From: Jeotgalibaca ciconiae
GTDB lineage: Bacteria > Bacillota > Bacilli > Lactobacillales > Aerococcaceae
Assembly: GCF_003955755.1 (NCBI RefSeq)
Contig: NZ_CP034465.1
Coordinates: 1,116,001-1,180,000, forward strand
DNA length: 64,000 nucleotides
Direction of reading: 5' to 3'
This document shows, in pieces, positions 25,888-34,609 of this stretch. Numbering within the stretch: position 1 is the first letter of the stretch; each line of letters starts with the position of its first letter. The notes under the pieces were generated by a model. The model saw only the letters and a program-made list of their open reading frames with translations, did no database searches and had not been told where the DNA came from. The translations under genes and the position numbers were made by a program.

Positions 25888-26871
25888 TTAGTAAGCGTAG
25901 TCTTCATCTTTCATGGCTTCCACGTCTGAAAGCAGGTAGCCATTTCCTACTGAACTGAAGAAGTCCATATTACTTGTTGTTGTGGAGATTCCATTCATCA
26001 CGATCGGATCAACGTCTTCTACCGTTTCGGAGAAGAATGGATCTAATCCTAAGTTCATCAATGCTTTATTTGCATTGTATTTTAGAAATACTTTTACACT
26101 TTCAGTCCAGCCGATTTCATCATACAACTCTTCTGTATAACGAGATTCATTGCGATAAAGGTCCAACAGTAAATCATAAACCCAGTCAATTACTTCTTGT
26201 TGTTCATCTTCCGGCAGCTCTTCTAGACCTACACGGAATTTGTAACCAATATAGGTGCCATGAACGCTCTCATCACGCAAAATCAAACGAATAATTTCAG
26301 CCACGTTTACCATTTTTCCATTTCCCATATAACGAAGCGGTGTATAGAAGCCGGAATAGAATAAAAATGATTCCAACATCACACTGGTTGCTTTCTTTTG
26401 TAAAGGCGTTCCGTTTAGATAAATCTCGCGGATACGATGTCCTTTATACTGTAGGTACTCATTCTCTTCTGTCCAACGGAATATTTCGCTGATTTCAGCT
26501 GGTGAACAAAGAGTACTAAAAATAGTTGAATAGCTTTTCGCATGTACTTGCTCCATAAATTGGATATTCGTCAATACAGCAATCTCATGTTGGGTGCGTG
26601 CATCTTTCATGATTTCGGCGTTTCCGTCTTCCCCTTGCAAAGTATCCAACATGGTCAATCCGCCGAACACTTTGTTGTAAAGAGTTTTTTCAGCATCTGT
26701 CAACTTGGACCAGTCTGCTTTATCATTTGATGGAACCATACGGGTATCTAACCAAAATTGAGAAGTTAATTTTTCCCAAGTCAGTTTATCTACCATGTCT
26801 TCTACAACGTTCCAGTTAATTGATTTATAAGAAGCACTTGCATCGTACTCTCTCGTATTCATTCTAGCCAT
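25888..26871 (-). CDS. nrdF: Class Ib ribonucleotide reductase, radical subunit
   Basis: NrdF carries the dimetal-tyrosyl radical (manganese form activated by NrdI) that starts nucleotide reduction in NrdE. The 327-residue ferritin-like protein shows LTNIQFMEQVHAKSYS (metal ligands Glu and His and the radical Tyr nearby, about residues 97-112) and RDESVHGTYIG (about residues 190-200). A C-terminal acidic-aromatic tail (DEDYAY) is the part that docks on NrdE. It starts 27 bases after the nrdE stop with GGGGGA before the ATG and is last in the operon. Confidence 0.97.
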   Translation of the reverse strand: MARMNTREYDASASYKSINWNVVEDMVDKLTWEKLTSQFWLDTRMVPSNDKADWSKLTDAEKTLYNKVFGGLTMLDTLQGEDGNAEIMKDARTQHEIAVLTNIQFMEQVHAKSYSTIFSTLCSPAEISEIFRWTEENEYLQYKGHRIREIYLNGTPLQKKATSVMLESFLFYSGFYTPLRYMGNGKMVNVAEIIRLILRDESVHGTYIGYKFRVGLEELPEDEQQEVIDWVYDLLLDLYRNESRYTEELYDEIGWTESVKVFLKYNANKALMNLGLDPFFSETVEDVDPIVMNGISTTTSNMDFFSSVGNGYLLSDVEAMKDEDYAY

Positions 26872-26898
26872 TGATATCTCGTCCCCCTTATTCTTTTC

Positions 26899-29097
26899 TT
26901 AAATCGAGCAACTTTCACATTCGTTTACGGAGCTGATTTCTGCATCATCCGTAAAAGTACGAACGTAGTATAACGATTTAATTCCTTGCGTCCAAGCATA
27001 GTTACGGAACATATTCAAATCACGAGTTGTCTTTTTCGTTAGATAGTTCGGATCTGTCTTCCATTCGTACATACCTGGTTTGAATTCAGAACGAGTAAAG
27101 AGTGTTAAACTCATACCTTGATCAACGTGTTTTTGTGCCGCTGCATAAACATCGATCACACGACGTTGGTCAATATCATAAGCAGAAGTGTAGTAGGGAA
27201 TTGTATCTTCATCCATATATGGTGCTGGATAGTAAACTTTCCCACGAGAACCTTCTACACGCTCTTCGATTTTTTGAATAATTGGGTGGATGGACGCTGT
27301 TGATTCGTTAATGTAGCTAATCGATCCAGTTGGCGCAATTGCTTGGCGGTAGCTGTTATACAAACCATGCTCACGCACATTGCTTGCCAATTTTTCCCAG
27401 TCTTCTTTTGTCGGAATATAGATGTCGTCGAACAATGCTTTTACTGCATCGTGTTGAATTTCTTCACGAGTGGTAATGCGTTCTTGATATCTTTCAAAAT
27501 AGGCACCTGTATAGTATTCTGATTTTTCGAAATCGGCAAAGGTTTCTCCCTTTTCGATCGCGATTTCATTACTTGCTACAAGCGTCCAGTAATTCAACAG
27601 CATGAAATACAAATCTGTAAACTCAATGGATTCAGGAGAACCGTAGTGCATTTTATTTTTAGCAAGGAAACCATGCAAATTCATTGCACCCAGTCCAACT
27701 GCGTGATTACGCTTATTGCCATTTTCAATGGTTGGCACTGAAGCTGTATTGGTTTTTAGGCTGACATTTGTCAAAGCACGCAAAGCAACTTTTACAGATC
27801 TACCAAAATCCGGTGAAGCCATTAAATTAGTTACGTTCGTTGAAGCTAAATTACAGATAATATCTGTCCCTAATACATCGAATTCTTGACGATCATTGAT
27901 GACAGACGGCGTCATACTTTGGAAAATCTCTGAACACAAGTTACTCATAATAATACGTCCATCAATTGGATTTTCTCGATTTGCCGTATCGATGTTAATA
28001 ATGTATGGATAACCTGCTTCGTTTTGTAAGTTCGAAATTTCTGTCTCTAACTCACGTGCATTAATTTTTGACTTGCGAATTTCAGGGTTATTTACCATAT
28101 TGTCATATTCTGCTGTAATATCTACATAAGAGAAAGGTTCGCCATAAATCCGTTCTACGTCGTAAGGACTGAACAAATACATTTTTTCGTTATTTTTAAT
28201 CAATTCATAGAACTTATCCGGAACTACCAGACCAAGTGACAATGTCTTGATACGAACTTTTTCATCCGCATTTTCTTTACGAGTTGCTAGGAAGTCAACG
28301 ATATCCGGGTGGAAGACGTTCAAGTAAACAACTCCAGCACCTTGACGTTGTCCTAATTGATTCGCGTATGAAAACGAATCTTCATATAGCTTCATAATCG
28401 GAACAACACCTGCTGCAGCTCCTTCGATTCCTTTAATCGGATCGTTTTTCGCACGGATACTGGATAAATTGATTCCTACCCCGCCACCGCGTTTTGATAG
28501 TTGCAGAGCAGAGTTAATTCCACGACCGATAGAGTTCATGTCGTCTTCTAATGAGATTAAGTAACAAGAAGAAAGTTCTCCACGACGTTTTCTACCTGCA
28601 TTCAAGAACGTTGGTGTTGCAGGTTGTAGACGTTGTGAAATCATTTCATCTGCTAAATTGTTGGCTAATTCTTCATCGCCATCTGCTAAATATAATGCGT
28701 TAAACGCAATACGATCTTCATAACGTTCTAAAATACGTTTGCCATCATTCGTTTTTAAGGAATATTGTTGATAGAACTTGTATGCGCCCATGAACGTATT
28801 GAAACGGAATTTTTTCGCATAAATACGTTTAAATAAGCTCTTAATAAATTCAAATGTATACTGTTCCATTAATTCTTCTTCTATATAATGATTATCTACC
28901 AGATAGTCTAATTTCTCTTTTAGGTTATGGAAGAAAACGGTATTCGGGTTTACGTATGTCAAGAAATACGTACGCACCGCTTCCGTGTCTTTTTTCAATT
29001 GGATTTTATTGTCTTTCGGAATATTCAATTGGTTATTTAATTCGAAGTAATTCGCTTCGATTTTTTTATTTGCGGGTATAATTTTAGGCGATTGCAT
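26899..29097 (-). CDS. nrdE: Class Ib ribonucleotide reductase, catalytic subunit
   Basis: NrdE reduces ribonucleoside diphosphates in aerobic conditions. The 732-residue protein has the short N-terminal region of class Ib (no full ATP-cone), PATPTFLNAGRKRRGELSSC (the first redox Cys), KRGGGVGIN, NLCSEI (the catalytic Cys, about residue 390) and the C-terminal ECESCSI tail whose two Cys accept electrons from NrdH. It overlaps the nrdI end by 14 bases, so translation is coupled. Confidence 0.97.
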   Translation of the reverse strand: MQSPKIIPANKKIEANYFELNNQLNIPKDNKIQLKKDTEAVRTYFLTYVNPNTVFFHNLKEKLDYLVDNHYIEEELMEQYTFEFIKSLFKRIYAKKFRFNTFMGAYKFYQQYSLKTNDGKRILERYEDRIAFNALYLADGDEELANNLADEMISQRLQPATPTFLNAGRKRRGELSSCYLISLEDDMNSIGRGINSALQLSKRGGGVGINLSSIRAKNDPIKGIEGAAAGVVPIMKLYEDSFSYANQLGQRQGAGVVYLNVFHPDIVDFLATRKENADEKVRIKTLSLGLVVPDKFYELIKNNEKMYLFSPYDVERIYGEPFSYVDITAEYDNMVNNPEIRKSKINARELETEISNLQNEAGYPYIINIDTANRENPIDGRIIMSNLCSEIFQSMTPSVINDRQEFDVLGTDIICNLASTNVTNLMASPDFGRSVKVALRALTNVSLKTNTASVPTIENGNKRNHAVGLGAMNLHGFLAKNKMHYGSPESIEFTDLYFMLLNYWTLVASNEIAIEKGETFADFEKSEYYTGAYFERYQERITTREEIQHDAVKALFDDIYIPTKEDWEKLASNVREHGLYNSYRQAIAPTGSISYINESTASIHPIIQKIEERVEGSRGKVYYPAPYMDEDTIPYYTSAYDIDQRRVIDVYAAAQKHVDQGMSLTLFTRSEFKPGMYEWKTDPNYLTKKTTRDLNMFRNYAWTQGIKSLYYVRTFTDDAEISSVNECESCSI

Positions 29098-29452
29098 TGA
29101 TTTTCTCCTTTATTCGTTCGATATCTTTGCTCGTTCCAAAATATTCAAAACTATCTAGTAATGGTACTTCGTAATCACGAGCTAAGTCTTTTGCTGTGTA
29201 TATATAGAGCGAGTCAAAATTTAAATTCCCACTCCCAATGACACCTTTACAAAAGGAAGCGTTATTGCCTGTGGACATAAAATCCCAAGCAATTTCAGTA
29301 ACCTCTTTTTCGTAAGCTGGAGCGATAAACACAAAGGGCTCATTCACTTCTACGAATGGATCGGTTTGTGTAATCTCCAAAGACGGGTAGTCAGCTAAAT
29401 TCTTTACAAACCGTCTGACATTTCCAGTAAGAGAGAAAAAAACGACTTTCAT
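29084..29452 (-). CDS. nrdI: Flavodoxin-like activator of class Ib ribonucleotide reductase
   Basis: The 122-residue FMN protein supplies oxidant to build the Mn2 tyrosyl radical in NrdF. Marks are FSLTGNVRRFVKNL near the N-terminus (phosphate loop), IAPAYEKEV, the GVIGSGNLNF loop (about residue 75) and FEYFGTSKDIE near the end. Its ATG overlaps the stop of nrdH (ATGA), and its 3' end overlaps nrdE. Confidence 0.95.
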   Translation of the reverse strand: MKVVFFSLTGNVRRFVKNLADYPSLEITQTDPFVEVNEPFVFIAPAYEKEVTEIAWDFMSTGNNASFCKGVIGSGNLNFDSLYIYTAKDLARDYEVPLLDSFEYFGTSKDIERIKEKINAIA

Positions 29453-29679
29453 AAGCTACCAAAAAGCTCTTCTAGTTTTGCTGGTTGATGTCCACTGAAA
29501 ACTTCTTCAGCTGTCTTTACAATTGGTAAAGCAGTAAAACCAGTTTCACGAGCTTCATCCATGTATACTTCGTTTTCTTCGATATTTTTCTCAACGAACG
29601 GCACACCGATCATTTGTAGATAACGTTTTGTATTTTTGCACATCCCGCAATTGTTTTTTGTATATAATGATACTTCCAT
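29449..29679 (-). CDS. nrdH: Glutaredoxin-like electron donor of NrdEF
   Basis: The 76-residue thioredoxin-fold protein gives electrons to NrdE. The active site CGMC is at residues 11-14, followed by KNTKRYLQ and later FTALPIVKT and FSGHQPAKL, the pattern that sets NrdH apart from true glutaredoxins. ATG 29679 with AAGGAGG before it is chosen; a longer frame would overlap nrdG. Confidence 0.95.
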   Translation of the reverse strand: MEVSLYTKNNCGMCKNTKRYLQMIGVPFVEKNIEENEVYMDEARETGFTALPIVKTAEEVFSGHQPAKLEELFGSL

Positions 29680-29692
29680 GATAAATTCCTCC

Positions 29693-30247
29693 TTAATGAT
29701 TCTCCCACAAAACGACTTGTTCTTGGGCAATGCTCTCTTTTACTTTTATGATACGTTGGTTTGAACTACCTCTAAATTGCAAGGTTAAATCTTTTTTTTC
29801 AAGTTCAAAACGGCCATCCACTAGTATATCAATCATTGATAATAACTCCAGCTTATCTGGCGTTTCCAGCATCATTTCTTCCCAGCTATAGCCAGTCCAA
29901 CTCCAAATGTCCTTTGTATCACCAAAATTTTGACGAATTCTTTTTAGCAAAGGAATCAGGATATTGGTATTTAAAAAAGGTTCCCCTCCTAATAAGGTGA
30001 GGCCTTGGACATAATCAAATTCCAAATCTTTTAAAATTTGTTCCTCTAACTCTTCCGTGTAGGGTTTTCCGTATGTAAAAGATTGAGCTGCTTTATTATA
30101 GCAGCCTGGGCAGGCAAACAAACAACCACTTACGTAAATGCTGTTACGGACGCCCTCACCGTCAACGAAGTTAAAGGGTTTATAGTCTGCAACATATCCA
30201 CGTGAATATTTTTCGGCAGTCCACTCACCAGGTGTTGGATTCCTCAT
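29693..30247 (-). CDS. nrdG: Anaerobic ribonucleotide reductase activase (radical SAM)
   Basis: NrdG makes the glycyl radical on NrdD using S-adenosylmethionine and a 4Fe-4S cluster. The cluster motif C-x3-C-x2-C is CLFACPGC (about residues 38-45) and the SAM-site stretch LTLLGGEPF follows. With ATG 30247 the protein has 184 residues; the frame upstream lies inside nrdD and lacks a ribosome site, while AGGAGG is 11 bases before this ATG. It begins 17 bases after the nrdD stop. Confidence 0.96.
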   Translation of the reverse strand: MRNPTPGEWTAEKYSRGYVADYKPFNFVDGEGVRNSIYVSGCLFACPGCYNKAAQSFTYGKPYTEELEEQILKDLEFDYVQGLTLLGGEPFLNTNILIPLLKRIRQNFGDTKDIWSWTGYSWEEMMLETPDKLELLSMIDILVDGRFELEKKDLTLQFRGSSNQRIIKVKESIAQEQVVLWENH

Positions 30248-30264
30248 TGGCTGTATTGCCTCCT

Positions 30265-32436
30265 TTACATATGTTTTTCTCTTGCAGCGATTTCTTTGTG
30301 ACGTCCTCGAACCATTGGCCGTTTCTGCGGATTGCCTAAGTAACCACATGTTCTTTTCACTACATCACATGTATCTGGATTATGATTGCCGCATTGTGGG
30401 CATTCAAAACCGCGTTCAGTCGGGTTAAATTCGCCTGCATAACCACAGTCGTAACATTTGTCGATTGGCGTGTTGGTTCCTAAATATCCTACTTTATCAT
30501 ACGAATAATCCCATACAGCTTCCAGTGCCTTTGGGTTCTGACGAATATTCGGATACTCACAATAATGGATAAAGCCACCGGAACAATATTTTGGATAATC
30601 CTTTTCAAAATCTAATTTCTCAAAAGGAGTTGGTTTTTTACGAATATCATAATGAAAACTATTTGTGTAATATTCTTTATCCGTAATGTCTTTTATTTTA
30701 CCAAATTTCTCTGTGTCCAGACGACAAAAACGATCGGTCAAGCTTTCACTTGGTGTTGAATAAACACTAAAATGATAGCCATATTCAATGCCCCAAGCAT
30801 CACAGTTATTCTTTAATTTTTTCAAAATATCCAATGTAAATATTTTGGCTTCTTGGTTTGTTTCCCAATCTGGTCCATAGAATAAGGTTGCAACTTCATA
30901 AAGTCCAATGTATCCCAATGATACGGTTGCTCGTTTGTTTTTGAACAATTCATCTACTGAATCTTCTGCTTCCAATTTATGTCCCCATGCACCATTCATG
31001 TATAAAATGGGTGCATTTTCAGGTTTCGCTTCTTTTACTCGCTTCACGCGGTAAACAAGAGAATCTTTTACGATATTTACACGCTCTGTAAATAAATCCC
31101 AGAATGCTTCTTTATTTCCTTTTGATTCCAAAGCGATACGCGGTAGATTTAGCGTAACGACGCCTAGATTCATTCTTCCGCTACTTACATCATTGCCAGT
31201 TTCATCTTTCCATCCTTGCAAGAAAGAGCGGCATCCCATCGGAGCTTTATAAGAACCGGTTAATTCAACTAATTTGTCATAGTTTAAAATGTCCGGATAC
31301 ATTCTTTTCGTTGCGCATTCTACTGCTAACTGCTTGATGTCATAGTTCGGATCTGTTGATTTGTGGTTCACGCCATTCCGAATACCATAAACAAGTTTAG
31401 GGAAAATAGCCGTTCTTTTTTCTTTTCCAAGACCTTGGATACGAACGGTTAAAATTGCTTTTTGAATTTCACGCTCATATCGATTGGTTCCCAGACCAAA
31501 GCCAAAAGTAACAAAAGGTGTCTGCCCATTGGATGTATACAGTGTGTTTACTTCATACTCAAGACTTTGCATCGCATCATAAATGTCTTTTTTTGTCTTT
31601 TCCCAGCTGTATTCTTCACGGTGCTCAGGTATCACCCATTTTTCAGCATCTTTCATATGTTTTTGATAATTCATTTCCGCATAAGGACTAAGAAGTTCAT
31701 CCACTCGGTCTGCACTCGTCCCACCGTACTGGCTGCTCGCCACGTTTGCAATGATTTGCGCCATTTGAGCAGCTGCCGTTTGAATCGATTTTGGCCGTTC
31801 CACTTCAGCGTTTCCAATTGAAAATCCATTTTCAAACATATATTTAAAATCAATCAAGCAGCAATTGGTCATCGGTGAGTAGGGATGGTAATCTAGATCA
31901 TGAAAATGAATATCTCCTCTTAAATGTGCATTTTCCACATGGGGCGGAAGCATACGCAAGCCCATTGCTTTTGCCGTCACTCCTGCTGTTAGGTCACGAA
32001 TAGTATTGTATACCCTGCTGTCTTTATTCGCATTTTCATTTAAAATGGTTTCGTCTGCATGAACCAATTGCTGGATACGAGATTCAATGTCGCGTTGCTC
32101 TGCTTTGTGTTCTTTTTTCCGAATCCGGTACTGATGATAAGCCGTTGCAATGTCTTCTAACCTCAAATCTCTTAGTGCAGATTCGACAAGCTCATGAATT
32201 TCTTCTGTTGAAATACTTTCTAAATTTTGCAAATAAATTTGATCTTTTACAAGTGATAATAACTCACTATTTTTCTTATTTTCCTGTATAATGGAAATTT
32301 GAGATACCCCGCTAGCTTGTAAAATAGCATCTTCGATTTTCTGTTCATTAAAGGGAACAATTCGTCCATCTGATTTTTTTACACTTAATTCTTCAAAGTA
32401 ATCTTGCGTTCTTTCCTTATAAATCACACGATTCAC
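30265..32436 (-). CDS. nrdD: Anaerobic class III ribonucleoside-triphosphate reductase
   Basis: NrdD makes deoxyribonucleotides without oxygen. The 723-residue protein begins with an ATP-cone (VKKSDGRIVPFNEQKIEDAI, about residues 18-37 and on to 105), has the catalytic core with LGVVTLNLPR, a zinc site CYDCGYAGEF with CPQC (about residues 665-690) and the glycyl radical motif RTCGYLG (about residue 700). It is the first gene of nrdD-G-H-I-E-F, so oxygen-independent and oxygen-dependent enzymes are made from one transcript. Two NrdR boxes stand before it. Confidence 0.97.
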   Translation of the reverse strand: MNRVIYKERTQDYFEELSVKKSDGRIVPFNEQKIEDAILQASGVSQISIIQENKKNSELLSLVKDQIYLQNLESISTEEIHELVESALRDLRLEDIATAYHQYRIRKKEHKAEQRDIESRIQQLVHADETILNENANKDSRVYNTIRDLTAGVTAKAMGLRMLPPHVENAHLRGDIHFHDLDYHPYSPMTNCCLIDFKYMFENGFSIGNAEVERPKSIQTAAAQMAQIIANVASSQYGGTSADRVDELLSPYAEMNYQKHMKDAEKWVIPEHREEYSWEKTKKDIYDAMQSLEYEVNTLYTSNGQTPFVTFGFGLGTNRYEREIQKAILTVRIQGLGKEKRTAIFPKLVYGIRNGVNHKSTDPNYDIKQLAVECATKRMYPDILNYDKLVELTGSYKAPMGCRSFLQGWKDETGNDVSSGRMNLGVVTLNLPRIALESKGNKEAFWDLFTERVNIVKDSLVYRVKRVKEAKPENAPILYMNGAWGHKLEAEDSVDELFKNKRATVSLGYIGLYEVATLFYGPDWETNQEAKIFTLDILKKLKNNCDAWGIEYGYHFSVYSTPSESLTDRFCRLDTEKFGKIKDITDKEYYTNSFHYDIRKKPTPFEKLDFEKDYPKYCSGGFIHYCEYPNIRQNPKALEAVWDYSYDKVGYLGTNTPIDKCYDCGYAGEFNPTERGFECPQCGNHNPDTCDVVKRTCGYLGNPQKRPMVRGRHKEIAAREKHM

Positions 32437-32469
32437 TTGCTAAACCTCCTTTGTATAAAACAACGTCCA

Positions 32470-32516
32470 TACAACATATAGTACTTAAGTCAATTAACAG
32501 ATACCATATGTGGTGT
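32470..32516 (-). promoter_or_regulatory. Pair of NrdR boxes before the nrd operon
   Basis: On the - strand ACACCACATATGGTAT (32501-32516) and AGTACTATATGTTGTA (32470-32485) both fit the NrdR palindrome ACAC-TATAT-GTGT in outline. They are 15 bases apart, 31 bases centre to centre, three helical turns, the usual NrdR layout. A TTGACT hexamer lies between them. NrdR with dATP bound would repress all six genes. The nrdR gene is not in the window. Confidence 0.82.
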
Positions 32517-32572
32517 TACATTTAGTTTAGCACAATGACATACATGAGTAAACGATAATAAATTGCCAAGAT

Positions 32573-32620
32573 AAAAAACCTCTGAGAAACAGGAGACCCT
32601 CCTGTTTTCAGAGTTTTTTC
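32573..32620. terminator. Terminator of the nitroreductase gene
   Basis: AACTCTGAAAACAGGA pairs with TCCTGTTTCTCAGAGGTT on the - strand with T-runs at both ends; it separates the nitroreductase gene from nrdD transcription. Confidence 0.88.
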
Positions 32621-32636
32621 TATTCATTTATTTGCT

Positions 32637-33386
32637 TTATTTTTTATTTAGTCCTTGAGCCTTGACAAAATCCTGCATGTACATACGTTTAGGATTTTCT
32701 AACGCCTTGCCAATTTGTTCCGTCCAGCTGTCTTGTCGCTCACCATTTGTCCGTTCATGATAATATTCCGTTGTCGTTGCGTTATATTCTTCTAGTTGTT
32801 TTTTATAAATCGTTTTATCTGATTCATAACGGTTTTCATGATAAATATGTTCTTTTGGCAACCGAGGCTTTCTGTCGTTAATGACTGAAGGGTAACCAAT
32901 CGCCAGTCCGAATAACGGAATGCAATGCGAAGGAGTCTCTAATAGTTGGCTTACTTTTTCTAAATCATTCCGTATTCCACCAATGTAACAAATCCCTAAT
33001 CCCATTGATTCAGCTGCAATGGCTGTATTTTGAGCAGCTAAAGCGGCGTCAATAAGCGCAACCATAAACATTTCTGTACTTTCAATCGCAGTAGTAACTT
33101 CTTTTTCTTCCATTTCGCCAATGATTTCATGCCGATGCAAATCGCCACAAAAAACAAAAAAATGTCCGCTATTGATAACAGTGTTCGAATTGATCGCTAA
33201 CTTCGCTAATTCAGCTTTCTTTTCATCATCCGTAACACCAATGATCGAATAGGCTTGGACATAGCTTGAAGTGGAAGCTGCTTGGGCGCTACTCACCAAT
33301 ATGTCGATTTGTTCTTTTGTCAAGCTGCGCTGTTCAAACTCTCTTACAGAACGATGATTTAATATTGTTTCGATTGTTTTATTCAA
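32637..33386 (-). CDS. FMN-dependent NADPH oxidoreductase, nitroreductase family (NfrA/NfsA type)
   Basis: The 249-residue flavoprotein starts with RSVREFEQRSLTKEQID (FMN-phosphate-binding Arg residues) and has GLGICYIGGIRND (about residues 132-144) and LFGLAIGYPS (about residues 160-169), the pattern of NfsA/FRP/NfrA. It reduces flavins, nitroaromatics, quinones or disulfides with NADPH; the cell role is likely detoxification or stress. It is 59 bases after mgsA on the same strand but has a terminator in between. Confidence 0.92.
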   Translation of the reverse strand: MNKTIETILNHRSVREFEQRSLTKEQIDILVSSAQAASTSSYVQAYSIIGVTDDEKKAELAKLAINSNTVINSGHFFVFCGDLHRHEIIGEMEEKEVTTAIESTEMFMVALIDAALAAQNTAIAAESMGLGICYIGGIRNDLEKVSQLLETPSHCIPLFGLAIGYPSVINDRKPRLPKEHIYHENRYESDKTIYKKQLEEYNATTTEYYHERTNGERQDSWTEQIGKALENPKRMYMQDFVKAQGLNKK

Positions 33387-33399
33387 CCATTTTCCTCCT

Positions 33400-33432
33400 C
33401 AAAAAAGAAAAGCCGAGAATTTTTTCCCAGCG
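33400..33432 (-). terminator. Terminator after mgsA
   Basis: On the - strand GCTGGGAA pairs with TTCTCGGC (two G-U pairs), followed by TTTTCTTTTTT. Confidence 0.75.
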
Positions 33433-33445
33433 TCCTTTCTCTATT

Positions 33446-33874
33446 TTAATATCCTGGTGTTAACTCATCTTTTTCATCTGTATTATAAAAGTGTCGCCAG
33501 TCCAGGTAACCACTGTCTAATCCACGCAGGAGAACTTCCGCGGTTCCAATATTTGTTGCTAATGGAATTTCATAGACATCACACAAACGAATCAATGCCG
33601 TAACATCTGGTTCATGAGGCATAGCTGCCAAAGGATCACGTAAAAAGATTACCAAATCCATTTCATTTTGAGAAATCATTGCTCCAATCTGTTGATCTCC
33701 TCCAAGAGGACCTGACTTAAAACGATGCACTTCCAGTCCCGTCGCTTCCGAGACACGCAAACCCGTTGTCCCTGTCGCGAACAATTCATGTCCTTCCAAG
33801 ACTGGCTGGTATGCCGTACATAAGCGAATCATCAAATCTTTTTTTCTATCATGTGCAATCAATGCTACTTTCAT
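33446..33874 (-). CDS. mgsA: Methylglyoxal synthase
   Basis: MgsA turns dihydroxyacetone phosphate into methylglyoxal and phosphate, a bypass used when sugar phosphates pile up. The 142-residue protein has all family marks: IAHDRKK (catalytic region, residues 6-12), ATGTTG (about residue 40), [12 protein letters not shown] (about residues 57-68) with the catalytic Asp, and FLRDPL (about residue 82). ATG 33874 follows GAGGAGGG; the eight-residue longer frame is rejected. Cytoplasmic hexamer in known cases. Confidence 0.96.
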   Translation of the reverse strand: MKVALIAHDRKKDLMIRLCTAYQPVLEGHELFATGTTGLRVSEATGLEVHRFKSGPLGGDQQIGAMISQNEMDLVIFLRDPLAAMPHEPDVTALIRLCDVYEIPLATNIGTAEVLLRGLDSGYLDWRHFYNTDEKDELTPGY

Positions 33875-33978
33875 AAATACCCTCCTCATTATTACCATCT
33901 CCTTTTTAGTATACCATTATCTGGAGATTTTCTGGGATAAAGCAGAGGAAAAAACTTTCCAAAATTCGTTACAAACAA

Positions 33979-34010
33979 TTCATATTTTCTTCATAATTAA
34001 GGACTATTAT
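33979..34010 (+). promoter_or_regulatory. Direct-repeat promoter of small RNA A
   Basis: TTCATA (33979-33984), five bases, TTCATA (33990-33995), nine bases, TATTAT as -10 (34005-34010). The repeat covers the place of a -35 box. The same spacing to the base is found before small RNA B. Confidence 0.75.
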
Positions 34011-34016
34011 ATAAAT

Positions 34017-34110
34017 AAGCCAATCACAAACAATCTTTTTATTCTTTGCTCCTCCAAGTAAAGAAAACTCCTTAAAAAAGGCAACCTTCTAAACGAAGGT
34101 TGCCTTTTTG
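34017..34110 (+). ncRNA. Small RNA A, csRNA/LhrC-like anti-Shine-Dalgarno RNA
   Basis: A transcript from about AAGCCAA (34017) to the terminator at 34074-34110 would be about 95 bases long. TTCTTT and AAAGAA (34042-34065 region) close a hairpin whose loop shows CTCCTCC, and ACTCCTT lies unpaired before the terminator; both fit ribosome binding sites. No start codon with a ribosome site is present. Streptococcal csRNAs (CiaR-controlled) and Listeria LhrC RNAs (LisR-controlled) have this plan. It lies in the gap between mgsA and the hypothetical membrane protein gene. Confidence 0.75.
34074..34110. terminator. Terminator of small RNA A, shared with the opposite operon
   Basis: GGCAACCTTC pairs with GAAGGTTGCC, A-run before and T-run after. 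On the - strand it follows the gene at 34157. Confidence 0.92.
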
Positions 34111-34156
34111 TATAGAAATATCTTGTATATCAGGGAAAGGACTCTATATAAAATTA

Positions 34157-34585
34157 TCATCGTCTTCCAGTTGTTTTTCTTCCTAGGCTGAAGCTTGGTA
34201 AAATCGTTAGCCCTGCAACAAGCGGCAATATCTCTCCGATGTTTAATGTTGAAACCAGCCAAATAATGGTATGGGGCAAAGGGATAGAAACTTGTTGGAT
34301 TACCATCGGCAGCACGGATAAAATGAAGCTGGGTATCGCTACAATGAAAAGAAGCGACGCATCATTTACCTTGAAGTTACTCCATAAAAATAAAAGGGAA
34401 AGATAGATTCCTGTTAAAAATGGAAGCAGAAAAACAATGCCATTATATAAAAAGAGATTATCATTCGCTATACGGAGCTGCCATAAAAATTGTTCTTCTA
34501 TATAGTTTCTTCCCAAAATAAGTAAAACCAGCCCTGCTGCCCAGACAATCTTTCCTGTCCAAGATGAAAAATTGATGTTCCTCAT
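34157..34585 (-). CDS. Membrane protein of unknown function, four helices
   Basis: The 142-residue protein has about four hydrophobic segments (about residues 10-24, 46-66, 76-96, 106-128) and a basic C-terminus (GRKTTGRR). No family is recognised. It begins 24 bases after the stop of the YflT-like gene on the same strand, so the two are probably co-transcribed, which points to a stress-related envelope role by context only. Confidence 0.7.
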   Translation of the reverse strand: MRNINFSSWTGKIVWAAGLVLLILGRNYIEEQFLWQLRIANDNLFLYNGIVFLLPFLTGIYLSLLFLWSNFKVNDASLLFIVAIPSFILSVLPMVIQQVSIPLPHTIIWLVSTLNIGEILPLVAGLTILPSFSLGRKTTGRR

Positions 34586-34609
34586 TCGCTTACCTCTTTG
34601 TTTTAATAA

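Noticed and set aside
30248-30349. Longer start of nrdG inside nrdD
   Set aside because: Extra residues are unlike NrdG and there is no ribosome site, whereas AGGAGG precedes ATG 30247.
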